DNA from: Paracholeplasma manati
Lineage (GTDB): Bacteria > Bacillota_I > Bacilli_A > Acholeplasmatales > UBA5453
Length of the DNA stretch: 64,000 nt
Reading direction: 5' to 3'
Assembly (NCBI RefSeq): GCF_025742995.1
Contig: NZ_JAOVQM010000004.1
Location: 1-64,000, forward strand
Position numbers and translations under genes: made by a program. Shown here piece after piece: positions 9,032 through 17,613 of the stretch; position 1 is the first letter of the stretch; every line of letters starts with the position of its first letter. The notes below the pieces were generated by a model. The model was not told where the DNA came from. It saw only the letters and a program-made list of their open reading frames with translations, and ran no database searches.

Positions 9032-11377
9032 ATGAAAATCTCTACCCATATGTTAAAAAACCTCATCCATGAGGTACCCAATAATTTAAAAGAACTCACC
9101 AATGGCTACATCACTGAAATCGAATCCTATGAATCCTTGGTGGTTGCGAGCGGTTTAGCTACCGGTCATGTACTCACCTGTGTGGATCACCCAAATTCGG
9201 ACCATTTACATGTGACTACCGTGGATTTAGGCAATGGTTTGGTGGAACAAATCGTTTGTGGCGCACCGAACGTAGCTGCCGGTCAATATGTCATAGTTGC
9301 GACCCCTGGGGCTGTATTACCAGGTAATTTTGAAATCAAGCGCAGTAAAATCCGTGGGGTTGAATCCAACGGCATGATATGCTCATTAAGAGAACTAGGC
9401 ATTGAAGACAAATATGTCGAAGACAAATACAAAGACGGTATATTCTATTACAACGAAGCTGTTCCACTAGGCGTAGATCCACTCCCGTTTTTAAATCTCA
9501 ATCAAGATTCCATGGAGTTGTCATTGACACCCAATAGAGCCGATTTATTGTCCGTTCTAGGGTTTGCATACGATTTGTCCGCTGTTCTTAATAAGAAATT
9601 GATTTATCATGAAGAAACCCCATTTGAATCTGAACAACTCAACCCAGTGGTGGTTCAAAATGAGACCGAAGGTTGTTATCGCTATTTTGCAAGAACTCTC
9701 AATCATGTAAAAATCAAATCCTCACCTGAATGGTTAAGAAGTGATTTGATTGCCAGTGGGATTCGTCCAATCAACAATGTGGTCGACGTCACCAACTATG
9801 TCATGTTAGAACTAGGTGTGCCTCTACACGCATTTGATAGAAACAAATTTGAAACCGATAAAGTGGTGATTCGCGACGCCAAAGAAGGCGAAGAAGTCGT
9901 TACTTTAGATGGCATCAAACGCATCCTATCGAAAAAAGACATCGTCATCACCAATGGCTTATACCCAGTGGCTTTAGCCGGTGTGATGGGTTTAGAAAAT
10001 ACCATGGTCGATAACGACACCGATAGCATCATCTTAGAAGCAGCCAGCTTCGATCCTAAACGCATTGGTGAAACCTCAAAACGTTTGGATTTAAGAAGCG
10101 ATTCCTCATTACGTTTTGAACGTGGTATTGATGAAACGCGCGTACGCATGGCCATCAATAGAGCTGCAACCCTATTGTATGAACTTGCGAATGCAGAAGT
10201 CACCAAAGAAATTGCCTATACGGGTATCCCTTATCCAAAACCAGTGAAAATCGAATTACATGTTGAAAAGGTCAACAAGTACTTAGGTATCGCACTGACT
10301 AAAGAAGCCTTAAGAGACATTTTAAGACGCTTAAATATCATCCCTGTCTCAGAAGATGTGTATCTCGTTCCAAGTTATCGAAATGACTTACGCATTGAGG
10401 CAGACCTCATCGAAGAAGTGGCGAGAATTTATGGTTTAAACAACATTCCGATGACCTTGCCAAAAACCAATCAATTGGGTCATTATTCCAAACGTCAAAC
10501 ACAAGTACTTAAATTTAGAAGATTGCTTAGACACATGGGCTTGAATGAAGTCCTTAACTACTCATTGTTGAAGACCGCTGAAGTGAATTTGTTTACCTTA
10601 CCAAGCGAAGATGTGATTTCTGTATTACATCCACTATCAGAAGATAAGAAATCCTTAAGACACTCTTTGATCAATGGTTTGGTTGAAAATGCCAAATACC
10701 ATGCATCTAGACAAATCAACGATTTGAAATGCTTTGAAGTGGGCAAAGTCTATTATTCCCATGAAGAACCTGTCCATGTGGCTGGATTATTGATGGGCAA
10801 CTATCAACAAATTGCTTGGTCTAAACAAGGCCTAGAAACATCCTTCTATGTCCTAAAAGGACTCGTGGATGCGTTATTGAAACACTTTGATTTGGTACCT
10901 ACTTATGAAAAACAAACCCAAATCGAAGGATTCCATCCAGGGGTTTGCGCAAACATTCTCATCAAAGATCAAGTGGTGGGCGTGCTCGGTAAATTGCACC
11001 CAAGTTTAGGTATTGATGCGTATACTTTTGAACTCAGCCTTGAAAAGCTCATGACATACATCGAACCACAACCTAAATTTGAAGTGATTTCTAAATACCC
11101 AAATATCACCAGAGACTTGGCTTTTGTCGTCGACCGTGGTATTGAAGTGGGTAAAATCACCAAATTAATTGAACAAACCGCACGTAAGTTCTTAGTAGAC
11201 CTCACATTATTTGACGTCTATAGAGATGAAAAACTGGGGGATCTAAAACAATCCTTGGCTTATAGTCTCACTTTCAACAGTAAGGAAAAGACGTTAGAAG
11301 CTGCCGATGTAGATAAACTCATGAAGAGCATTGTCAATCGTTTACAATTTGAATTTAAAGCAGAACTGAGAGGTTAA
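9032..11377 (+). CDS. pheT: Phenylalanyl-tRNA synthetase beta subunit
   Basis: Partner of PheS, 781 residues and close to the usual 800. Domains seen in order: an EMAP/OB-type tRNA-binding domain (about 40-150, with the IVCGAPNV string), the B3/B4 editing domain that hydrolyses mischarged Tyr-tRNA-Phe, a B5 domain (LHVEKVNKYLGI at about 410), a catalytic-like domain, and a C-terminal FDX-ACB anticodon-binding domain (KYPNITRDLAFVVD). It follows pheS after a single base with GGGGGACGC as ribosome site, and ends at an intrinsic terminator. Confidence 0.97.
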   Translation: MKISTHMLKNLIHEVPNNLKELTNGYITEIESYESLVVASGLATGHVLTCVDHPNSDHLHVTTVDLGNGLVEQIVCGAPNVAAGQYVIVATPGAVLPGNFEIKRSKIRGVESNGMICSLRELGIEDKYVEDKYKDGIFYYNEAVPLGVDPLPFLNLNQDSMELSLTPNRADLLSVLGFAYDLSAVLNKKLIYHEETPFESEQLNPVVVQNETEGCYRYFARTLNHVKIKSSPEWLRSDLIASGIRPINNVVDVTNYVMLELGVPLHAFDRNKFETDKVVIRDAKEGEEVVTLDGIKRILSKKDIVITNGLYPVALAGVMGLENTMVDNDTDSIILEAASFDPKRIGETSKRLDLRSDSSLRFERGIDETRVRMAINRAATLLYELANAEVTKEIAYTGIPYPKPVKIELHVEKVNKYLGIALTKEALRDILRRLNIIPVSEDVYLVPSYRNDLRIEADLIEEVARIYGLNNIPMTLPKTNQLGHYSKRQTQVLKFRRLLRHMGLNEVLNYSLLKTAEVNLFTLPSEDVISVLHPLSEDKKSLRHSLINGLVENAKYHASRQINDLKCFEVGKVYYSHEEPVHVAGLLMGNYQQIAWSKQGLETSFYVLKGLVDALLKHFDLVPTYEKQTQIEGFHPGVCANILIKDQVVGVLGKLHPSLGIDAYTFELSLEKLMTYIEPQPKFEVISKYPNITRDLAFVVDRGIEVGKITKLIEQTARKFLVDLTLFDVYRDEKLGDLKQSLAYSLTFNSKEKTLEAADVDKLMKSIVNRLQFEFKAELRG

Positions 11378-11400
11378 GAAGGCAAATTGCCTTCTTTTCT
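11378..11400 (+). terminator. Intrinsic terminator of pheST
   Basis: GAAGGCAA/TTGCCTTC is followed by TTTTCTTTT directly after the pheT stop. Confidence 0.85.
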
Positions 11401-11438
11401 TTTGTGTGCATCGTGTAGGCAAAAAAAGCATTTTAGTG

Positions 11439-11444
11439 TATAAT
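11439..11444 (+). promoter_or_regulatory. -10 element for rlmN
   Basis: TATAAT (preceded by TG) lies 15 bases before the rlmN ATG. The -35 region is weak. Confidence 0.45.
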
Positions 11445-11459
11445 ATCTTTGGTGATAGA

Positions 11460-12479
11460 ATGACAAATATTTATGATTTAAGATTAGAAGCATTAGAGTC
11501 GTTTATGGTAGAACACGGACAAAAGAAATTCCGTGCATCTCAAATTTTCGACTGGATTTATAAAAAGAAAGTTGTTTCATTCAACGAAATGTCCAACGTA
11601 AGCCAAGAAGTCATTGACCTTTTGGAAGCCAATTTTGAAATAAAAACACTTGAAAAGGTCATCGAATCCAAAAGCGTCGATGGCACCGTTAAATACTTAT
11701 ATGGTCTTCAAGACGGAAACCTCATTGAAACCGTTGTGATGAATCACGACTATGGCTATTCCATATGTGTAACTTCACAAGTCGGTTGTAACATGGGTTG
11801 CCGTTTTTGTGCATCGGGTATTTTAAAGAAAAAACGTAACCTGACAGCCGGCGAAATCATGAGTCAAATCATTGAATCCGAACGTGCTTATGGCAAACGT
11901 ATTTCATACGTGGTTGTCATGGGGATTGGTGAACCATTCGACAACTATGAACACTTAATGACGTTTTTAACCAACGCCAATTCAGCTAAAGGTCTTGAAA
12001 TTGGGGCGAGACACATCACGGTATCTACCTGTGGTATCGTACCGAAAATCAAAGAATACGCCGATGAACAACTTCAAATCAACTTAGCGATTTCTTTACA
12101 CGCACCAAACAATGAAGTTCGAAATCAATTGATGCCGATCAATAAAGCATATCCAATTGAACAAGTCATTGACGCGATTCGCTATTATATGACTAAAACC
12201 AATCGTCGTATTACCATCGAGTACATTTTAATCGATGAACTCAACGATAAAAAAGAACATGCCTATGAGTTATTAAAACTACTCAAAGGCTTGAATGTCT
12301 ATGTGAATTTAATACCTTATAATGAAGTATTAGAAGCACCATTCAAACGCTCAAAACGTGAGAATCAAGAAGCATTCTATGATGTCCTTAAAAAAGGCGG
12401 CATGAATGCGACACTCAGAAAAGAACAAGGCCACGACATCAACGCGGCTTGTGGACAACTTAGAAGCCAAAATCTATAA
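11460..12479 (+). CDS. rlmN: Dual-specificity rRNA/tRNA methyltransferase RlmN
   Basis: Radical SAM enzyme that methylates C2 of A2503 in 23S rRNA and of A37 in some tRNAs. The cluster cysteines are in CNMGCRFC (C110, C114, C117). The two mechanistic cysteines are also present: C103, seven residues upstream, and C331 near the end in NAACGQLR. The length of 339 is normal. The ATG at 11460 follows GGTGATAGA; longer in-frame alternatives lie upstream of the promoter -10 and are unlikely. It heads rlmN-rsgA-rpe-thiN, matching the Bacillus ylo order but without prpC-prkC between rlmN and rsgA. Confidence 0.96.
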   Translation: MTNIYDLRLEALESFMVEHGQKKFRASQIFDWIYKKKVVSFNEMSNVSQEVIDLLEANFEIKTLEKVIESKSVDGTVKYLYGLQDGNLIETVVMNHDYGYSICVTSQVGCNMGCRFCASGILKKKRNLTAGEIMSQIIESERAYGKRISYVVVMGIGEPFDNYEHLMTFLTNANSAKGLEIGARHITVSTCGIVPKIKEYADEQLQINLAISLHAPNNEVRNQLMPINKAYPIEQVIDAIRYYMTKTNRRITIEYILIDELNDKKEHAYELLKLLKGLNVYVNLIPYNEVLEAPFKRSKRENQEAFYDVLKKGGMNATLRKEQGHDINAACGQLRSQNL

Positions 12480-12491
12480 CGGAGGTATCTT

Positions 12492-13439
12492 TTGAGAAAG
12501 GGTCAAATCATCAAACTCATCGGTGGTTTATATGAACTCATCGATGTTGAGTCTAAAGCCATCATTCAAGCCAAAGCCAGTGGTAAATTACGCTATCAAA
12601 AACTAGATGAGTCATCCTCATTCAATAAATCTGTCACGAAAAAGACCAAATTGGAGACAAAAATCGTTCAAGTGAGTCCAAAAGTAGGCGACATCGTTGA
12701 ATACGATGAGACAGACATCAACCATCCGATTCAAAAGATTGAACCACGTAACAACGAGCTCAATCGACCGGATGTAGCGAATGTCGATCAAGTGTTGATT
12801 TTAAACGCTGCTGTCAACCCATCCTTCAGTTTCAACCTGTTGGATCAGTTTTTGATTTTGATTGAAAAAGCCCATATCAAACCCATCATCATCGTTTCAA
12901 AAATCGATTTGATCGATGCGAAAGGGTTGAAAGATATCCAAGATGGACTGTCCTATTATGAACAAATTGGTTATGATGTGCACTATGTGAACTCTAAACA
13001 AAAGATTGGTTTTGATACCCTTGAAGATATTTTCCACGACAAAATTTCTGTTTTAGCTGGCCAAACTGGGGCAGGAAAGTCCACATTTTTGAATGCTTTA
13101 ATGCCGGATTTAGGGATCAAAACCCAAGAGATTTCCAAAGCCTTAGGTCGAGGTAAACATACCACAAGACACACGGAACTCTATGCCTATGCTGGCGGAA
13201 AAATAGCTGATACACCTGGATTTTCTAAATTGGAACTTGACATGTTTGATGCGGGAGAATTGAAAGATTACTTCATCGAATTCCGTGAGATATCGTCCGG
13301 CTGTAAGTTTGGAAACAAATGTGTACACATCCATGAACCTGGTTGTGCGGTTAAAAACAACCCCAATATTCTTACCACAAGATATCAAAATTATGTCAAA
13401 TATTATGAAGAAATAAAAAATAAAAAAGAGGTATACTAA
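12492..13439 (+). CDS. rsgA: Ribosome small-subunit-dependent GTPase RsgA
   Basis: Circularly permuted GTPase acting in late 30S assembly; 315 residues. An N-terminal OB domain is followed by G motifs in permuted order: G4 SKID (about 137), then G1 AGQTGAGKST (about 189), then G3 DTPGF (about 239). The C-terminal zinc site reads CKFGNKCVHIHEPGC. The first two cysteines are separated by five residues, where Bacillus RsgA has four. The start is TTG at 12492, with GGAGGT (12481-12486) directly upstream. The stop is immediately followed by the rpe ATG. Confidence 0.95.
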   Translation: MRKGQIIKLIGGLYELIDVESKAIIQAKASGKLRYQKLDESSSFNKSVTKKTKLETKIVQVSPKVGDIVEYDETDINHPIQKIEPRNNELNRPDVANVDQVLILNAAVNPSFSFNLLDQFLILIEKAHIKPIIIVSKIDLIDAKGLKDIQDGLSYYEQIGYDVHYVNSKQKIGFDTLEDIFHDKISVLAGQTGAGKSTFLNALMPDLGIKTQEISKALGRGKHTTRHTELYAYAGGKIADTPGFSKLELDMFDAGELKDYFIEFREISSGCKFGNKCVHIHEPGCAVKNNPNILTTRYQNYVKYYEEIKNKKEVY

Positions 13440-14069
13440 ATGTTTATTGCACCCTCAATCTTAACCGCAGATTTCAATCAATTGGCGACTGAAATCGAAT
13501 CTGTTAAATCTGCTGATTTTCTACACTTAGATGTCATGGATGGTCATTTTGTACCAAACATTTCTTTTGGGTCGCATGTCCTCAGTGGGTTAAAAAAAAT
13601 CTCTAAAGTGCCTTTAGATACCCATTTAATGCTATCAAACCCATTGGACTACATCGATCAATTTGTCGAAATTGGATCGTCATACATTACAGTTCATGTC
13701 GAAGCGAATAAAGTCCAAGAATCCATCAATCGTATCAAAGCCTCAGGTATCAAAGCAGGTATTACTTTAAAACCAAAAACCAAAGTAGAAACACTATACC
13801 CATATTTAGACCAAGTAGATTTGGTACTCATCATGTCGGTTGAACCTGGATTTGGGGGTCAAAAATTTATGGTAGATCAACTTGAAAAAGTAAAAGCGTT
13901 GGTTGAGCTTCGAAAAACCTATGGTTATCACTATATGATAGAAATCGATGGTGGTATCAATGGGGATACTGCAAAACTGGCGAAAGCCGCTGGTGTAGAT
14001 ATCGCTGTGGTTGGTTCTTATATATTCAATGCGAAAGACCGCGATGCTGTGATTGGATCTTTGAGATGA
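13440..14069 (+). CDS. rpe: Ribulose-phosphate 3-epimerase
   Basis: Interconverts ribulose-5-phosphate and xylulose-5-phosphate in the non-oxidative pentose phosphate pathway; 209 residues forming a TIM barrel. Visible family motifs are the N-terminal APSILTADF, the metal-binding LDVMDGHFVPN, VEPGFGGQKF and the C-terminal IDGGIN and AVVGSYIF phosphate loops. The ATG touches the rsgA stop codon, and the gene overlaps thiN by four bases (ATGA), so the three are translationally linked. Confidence 0.97.
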   Translation: MFIAPSILTADFNQLATEIESVKSADFLHLDVMDGHFVPNISFGSHVLSGLKKISKVPLDTHLMLSNPLDYIDQFVEIGSSYITVHVEANKVQESINRIKASGIKAGITLKPKTKVETLYPYLDQVDLVLIMSVEPGFGGQKFMVDQLEKVKALVELRKTYGYHYMIEIDGGINGDTAKLAKAAGVDIAVVGSYIFNAKDRDAVIGSLR

Positions 14070-14662
14070 AAGTAGCGGTCATCAGTCCAACGGTACCTAT
14101 AGACATCCGTGCACTTATAAAACCAGAAGATTATTATGTCATCGCTGTGGATGCAGCGATAGAAGCATTGAACGAACAAGCTATTCCTTATCAATTGGCT
14201 GTGGGTGATTTTGATTCACTCAGCACACCCGCATTATTAAAAGGTGAGGTCATTCGGTTAAACCCGATTAAAGATGATTCAGACACTTCAAAAGCCCTAG
14301 AAATCGCTTTTGGTATGTCGGATGATGTCATCCTCATTGGGGGAACTTCAGGCGCGAGAAAAGACCATTTTGTCGCGAATTTATTATTACTAACACACTA
14401 CCCAACACTGGTGATGATGGATGCTTATAATCAAATCCGAATTAAAACAGTTGGGACCCATCATATAGAAAAAAAAGGGTATGACTACTTATCGGTTTTC
14501 CCAGTCGAAAACAGCGTCATTACCCTAACAAACGTTAAATACCCACTACATCAATACACGCTCAACCGATTCAATCCTTTGGGTTTATCCAATGAGATTG
14601 ATGGGGTCGCAACCCTCATCGTTCATGAAGGTAAGTTGATGGTATTTCAGTCCAAAGAATAA
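14066..14662 (+). CDS. thiN: Thiamine pyrophosphokinase
   Basis: Transfers pyrophosphate from ATP to thiamine to make thiamine diphosphate, the cofactor of enzymes such as transketolase; 198 residues. Family features are AVDAAIEAL, the VGDFDS acidic motif, the KDDSDTSKALEIA active-site segment and GGTSGARKDHF. It overlaps rpe by ATGA and closes the rlmN operon. No thiamine synthesis genes are nearby, so the organism probably imports thiamine. Confidence 0.94.
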   Translation: MKVAVISPTVPIDIRALIKPEDYYVIAVDAAIEALNEQAIPYQLAVGDFDSLSTPALLKGEVIRLNPIKDDSDTSKALEIAFGMSDDVILIGGTSGARKDHFVANLLLLTHYPTLVMMDAYNQIRIKTVGTHHIEKKGYDYLSVFPVENSVITLTNVKYPLHQYTLNRFNPLGLSNEIDGVATLIVHEGKLMVFQSKE

Positions 14663-14690
14663 AAAAAAAGGCGATCGGCCTTATTTTTTT
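14663..14690. terminator. Bidirectional terminator between thiN and rpmB
   Basis: AAGGC (14668-14672) pairs with GCCTT (14678-14682), flanked by A9 and T-rich runs on both sides. It serves both convergent genes. Confidence 0.7.
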
Positions 14691-14878
14691 TAAGCTCTTG
14701 TAAGTGTACCTTTTTTAAGTGCACGCGCAGAAACTTTAACCTTCTTAACATTACCATCTTCATCTATGATTCGAACGGTTTGTAGATTAACTTTCCATGT
14801 GCGTCTTGTCGCATTTAAGGCGTGGCTTCTTGTATTACCAAAAGTCGTACCCTTACCTGTTACATAACATTTTGCCAT
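14690..14878 (-). CDS. rpmB: 50S ribosomal protein L28
   Basis: A 62-residue basic ribosomal protein with the L28 opening [20 protein letters not shown] and the RRTWKVNLQ core. It is preceded by AAAGGAGTG and has its own promoter. As in Bacillus, it lies between thiN and fakA and points opposite to them. Only the first cysteine of the usual zinc pair is seen (MAKC), so this is probably a zinc-free form. Confidence 0.97.
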   Translation of the reverse strand: MAKCYVTGKGTTFGNTRSHALNATRRTWKVNLQTVRIIDEDGNVKKVKVSARALKKGTLTRA

Positions 14879-14907
14879 AGTTTCACTCCTTTACTTCGCG
14901 CATTAAA

Positions 14908-14936
14908 ACTATACCATACTCAAAAATAAAAAGCAA
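14908..14936 (-). promoter_or_regulatory. rpmB promoter
   Basis: On the minus strand: TTGCTT (-35, 14931-14936), a 17-base spacer, then TATAGT (-10, 14908-14913) preceded by TGg as an extended -10. Confidence 0.65.
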
Positions 14937-15051
14937 CTGGTTTCAGCCTATTTCGTGCGTAATTATGACTACTTATATTATTATATAGTATTATTTGATT
15001 TTGTCTAGTGAAAAGTAATAATTTCGTATCATACAAAAGGGGTTTCTTTTT
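14937..15051. other. AT-rich divergent intergenic stretch, nothing recognised
   Basis: This is the middle of the 338-base gap between rpmB and fakA. It holds TA-rich sequence with short runs (TATTATTATATAG) but no coding potential, tRNA or clear RNA fold that I can support. Promoters flank it on both sides. Bacillus has the small gene yloU (Asp23 family) beside fakA; I see no trace of it. Confidence 0.5.
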
Positions 15052-15052
15052 T

Positions 15053-15070
15053 TATCACTTGTGATATAAT
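15053..15070 (+). promoter_or_regulatory. fakA promoter P1 with inverted repeat over the -10
   Basis: Extended -10 TGaTATAAT (15062-15070). TATCAC-TT-GTGATA (15053-15066) is an inverted repeat that overlaps the -10 and could be an operator. The -35 is weak (T-rich). Confidence 0.5.
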
Positions 15071-15089
15071 AGCGTTGTATCTTGTATAC

Positions 15090-15118
15090 TTGCATCTTCA
15101 AAGTAAACATGCTATACT
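15090..15118 (+). promoter_or_regulatory. fakA promoter P2
   Basis: TTGCAT (15090-15095), a 17-base spacer, then TATACT (15113-15118), about 100 bases before the fakA start. Confidence 0.5.
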
Positions 15119-15216
15119 AAGAAAGCCTAAAAAACACATTAAATTGACACTATCTCTTTGAGACCAAATATATCTAAAATTCAATATCTAGTCATTTAAT
15201 TATCAGGAGGATTAAA

Positions 15217-16899
15217 ATGGCAAACACAATCAGTGGATCATTATTTAAAAAAATGGTGACCAACGGGGCGATTAACTTAAAGAACAACCACCAAGAAATT
15301 AACCACTTAAACGTATTTCCGGTACCGGATGGCGATACAGGCACGAACATGCAAATGACCATGATGGCGGGTATTAAAGAAGTATCCACATTAGACTCAA
15401 AATCCATCGTTGATGTGTCCAAAATTTTATCCCGTGGGCTATTGATGGGCGCAAGAGGTAACTCAGGCGTTATCTTATCCCAATTTTTCCGCGGCGTTTA
15501 TTCCGAAATTGCGAAAATCAAGAATGGTTCTGCGACTGTAGACGAATTCATCGCAGCTTTGGTTGGTGGCTATCAAATGGCTTACCGTGCAGTTATGACC
15601 CCAGTAGAAGGTACCATCCTAACCGTTGTTAGAGAAGCAGCTGAACATGTATTAAGAGAAAGAAAGTCTTTAAAATCGGTTGAAGACGTCTTAAATTGCT
15701 ATTTAGCACAAGCAAGAGTATCCCTAGACAGAACACCAGAATTACTACCTGTATTGAAACAAGCAGGTGTGGTAGACTCCGGTGGTGCTGGCTTTATCAA
15801 GATCATTGAAGGTATGTTATTGGCAGCACAAGGCCAAACACTCACCTTACAACAAGAAGTGCAACAAGAATTACAACATGAAGAAGGCTTTAAAGGACAA
15901 AACATTGAAGACTTCAACATTGAATTTGGTTATTGTACAGAATTTATTGTTAAATTACACAATCAAAATGACTTCGATCAAGAAGTTTTAAGAAATACCT
16001 TATTACAAATGGGCGACTCACTTGTCTTAGTACAAGATGAAGAATTGGTTAAAGTACACGTACATACCAATCAACCAGGTGTAGCCATCACGTTAGGTCA
16101 AAAATATGGTGATCTACAAACCATGAAAGTTGAAAATATGAGACTTCAACATGGTGCTGTAGTCGAAAGCATCCATGAACATGACCACAACCATGATCAC
16201 AAAGAAGAAGTCAACTTCCAAGCAGTTAAAGAAGAAAGATCCAAATATGGCATCATCGCCGTTTGTTTCGGAGATGGTATCAAACAAGCCTTTAAAGAAC
16301 TAGGTGTAGATTACATCATCGACGGCGGTCAAACCATGAACCCACCAACGGAAGAGTTCATTAAAGCAGTTAAAGCAGTCAATGCTGAAAATGTCATTAT
16401 TTTACCTAATAACTCTAACGTTATCTTATCCGCTGAACAAACCTTAGCACTATGTGAAGATCAAAATATCCGCGTCCTAAAGACAAAGAGCATTGGTCAA
16501 GGGTATGCTTCATTAATGGTATTCGATAACACCCAAGAAATGGATGATAATGTCGAAGCGATGTCAGAAATCGTTGCAAATATGACTACTGGTGAATTAA
16601 CTTACTCAGTCAGAGACACTGAAATGAACGGTGTTAAGATTGCGAAAGGTGATTTCATTGGTATCACTAAAGGCAAGATTGTGGTATCACTACCTGATCG
16701 TGTAGAAGCGATTCATGGATTACTCGACACCATCATTAAAGAAACCTCAGAAATTGTAACTCTATTCTATGGTAAAGATGTTTCCGAAGATGAAATTACA
16801 GAAGTCAAGAAGTACATTCAATCCTTGAATGAAGACCTTGAAATCGAAGTCATCAATGGTAAACAAGATATCTACGCTTACATTGTTGCAGTTGAATAA
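15217..16899 (+). CDS. fakA: Fatty acid kinase FakA (DAK2/DegV-type, YloV)
   Basis: ATP-dependent kinase domain protein that phosphorylates fatty acids bound to a FakB partner, feeding exogenous fatty acids into phospholipid synthesis. Length is 560 residues. The N-terminal DhaL-like domain (about 1-210) shows NVFPVPDGDTGTNMQMT and GARGNSGVILSQFF, which bind Mg-ATP. The C-terminal half carries the FakA middle and DegV-like domains. The linker at about 319-331 is unusually rich in His and Asp (HEHDHNHDHKEE). AGGAGG precedes the ATG. No fakB gene is in the window. Confidence 0.92.
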   Translation: MANTISGSLFKKMVTNGAINLKNNHQEINHLNVFPVPDGDTGTNMQMTMMAGIKEVSTLDSKSIVDVSKILSRGLLMGARGNSGVILSQFFRGVYSEIAKIKNGSATVDEFIAALVGGYQMAYRAVMTPVEGTILTVVREAAEHVLRERKSLKSVEDVLNCYLAQARVSLDRTPELLPVLKQAGVVDSGGAGFIKIIEGMLLAAQGQTLTLQQEVQQELQHEEGFKGQNIEDFNIEFGYCTEFIVKLHNQNDFDQEVLRNTLLQMGDSLVLVQDEELVKVHVHTNQPGVAITLGQKYGDLQTMKVENMRLQHGAVVESIHEHDHNHDHKEEVNFQAVKEERSKYGIIAVCFGDGIKQAFKELGVDYIIDGGQTMNPPTEEFIKAVKAVNAENVIILPNNSNVILSAEQTLALCEDQNIRVLKTKSIGQGYASLMVFDNTQEMDDNVEAMSEIVANMTTGELTYSVRDTEMNGVKIAKGDFIGITKGKIVVSLPDRVEAIHGLLDTIIKETSEIVTLFYGKDVSEDEITEVKKYIQSLNEDLEIEVINGKQDIYAYIVAVE

Positions 16900-16910
16900 C
16901 GAGTCAAAAT

Positions 16911-16940
16911 GGGTATAATTTAATTTATACCCTTTAATTT
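16911..16940 (+). terminator. Hairpin between fakA and tRNA-Leu
   Basis: GGGTATAA (16911-16918) pairs with TTATACCC (16925-16932), followed by TTTAATTT. The U-run is interrupted, so it may be a weak terminator or an A/T-rich palindrome at the tRNA promoter (it contains TATAAT). Confidence 0.45.
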
Positions 16941-17026
16941 GCGGATATGGCGGAACGGTAGACGCGCATGTTTGAGGGGCATGTGGCTTAAAGGCTGTGT
17001 GAGTTCAAATCTCATTGTCCGCACCA
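16941..17026 (+). tRNA. tRNA-Leu (anticodon GAG)
   Basis: An 86-base class II tRNA with a long variable arm. The acceptor GCGGATA pairs with TGTCCGC, the discriminator is A and CCA is encoded. The anticodon stem CATGT/GCATG holds loop TTGAGGG, giving GAG, which reads CUC and CUU. The T arm contains GTTCAAAT. Confidence 0.97.
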
Positions 17027-17036
17027 TTAACTAATT

Positions 17037-17060
17037 AACGGCTAAATAAAGCCGTTTTTT
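17037..17060 (+). terminator. Terminator after tRNA-Leu
   Basis: AACGGCT/AGCCGTT stem with a T-run, 11 bases after the tRNA. Confidence 0.85.
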
Positions 17061-17108
17061 GTTATATAATAAAATTAAACGCATATATATATAGTTATAA
17101 AATTTTTT

Positions 17109-17120
17109 AATATGCATATT
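17109..17120. repeat. Perfect 12-bp palindrome AATATGCATATT
   Basis: This lies in the leader region of the ArsR-type gene, about 70 bases above its -10. It could be an operator, but its A/T richness makes chance possible. Confidence 0.3.
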
Positions 17121-17191
17121 ATTATAGGCAAATTACCGAGAGAAATTTGTGAGAAAACAACGTTTTTGTTTCAAGAGTGATTGGTTTAAGA

Positions 17192-17197
17192 TATAAT
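17192..17197 (+). promoter_or_regulatory. -10 element for the ArsR-family gene
   Basis: TATAAT lies 26 bases before the ATG. TTTCAA at 17169-17174 is a possible -35 at 17 bases. Confidence 0.45.
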
Positions 17198-17222
17198 TGT
17201 TATGTAAAAGAGGTGTATCCAT

Positions 17223-17525
17223 ATGGAACAATCCATTGACCAAGTTTTTAAAGCATTAGGTGACCCGATACGTATTCAAATTGTAGATACATTAGCAAAG
17301 GGTTCTGTGTGTGCATGCAAGCTACTAGAACAATTTCAAATCACGCAACCCACACTATCATTTCATATGAAAATATTGGTAAGTAGTGGCTTAGTTGAAG
17401 CCATTAAACAGGGTAAGTGGGTATTTTACGAATTAAAACACGATGTATTGAAGCATATTCGTCATTATGCGTTTCAGTTAGAATCTACCAAACAGAATCA
17501 CATCGCCATTTGTTCTTGTAAATAA
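17223..17525 (+). CDS. ArsR/SmtB-family metalloregulator
   Basis: A 100-residue winged-helix repressor. The recognition helix region QPTLSFHMKIL and the wing GKWVFYEL are typical. The N-terminal ALGDPIRIQIVDTL is the family opening, followed by SVCACKLL: C30 and C32 occupy the place of the ELCVCDL arsenite/antimonite site of ArsR. Two further cysteines (C97, C99) end the protein. By family knowledge it would release DNA on binding As(III) or a related thiophilic ion. No arsenical pump or metal transporter is adjacent, so the regulon is elsewhere or limited to its own gene. Confidence 0.88.
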   Translation: MEQSIDQVFKALGDPIRIQIVDTLAKGSVCACKLLEQFQITQPTLSFHMKILVSSGLVEAIKQGKWVFYELKHDVLKHIRHYAFQLESTKQNHIAICSCK

Positions 17526-17580
17526 AGACCACGTAAATAGGTAAATTAAGTTGAATTGATGGTTACCAAAGATTAACTTG

Positions 17581-17589
17581 TGTTATAAT
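17581..17589 (+). promoter_or_regulatory. Extended -10 promoter for the DUF402 gene
   Basis: TGtTATAAT lies 24 bases before the ATG at 17614. Confidence 0.55.
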
Positions 17590-17613
17590 ATTGCCAATTA
17601 GGGAGGTGTTTCA

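Noticed and set aside
9796-10206. A 136-residue minus-strand frame inside pheT.
   Set aside because: It is antisense to the editing domain of PheT, with no ribosome site.
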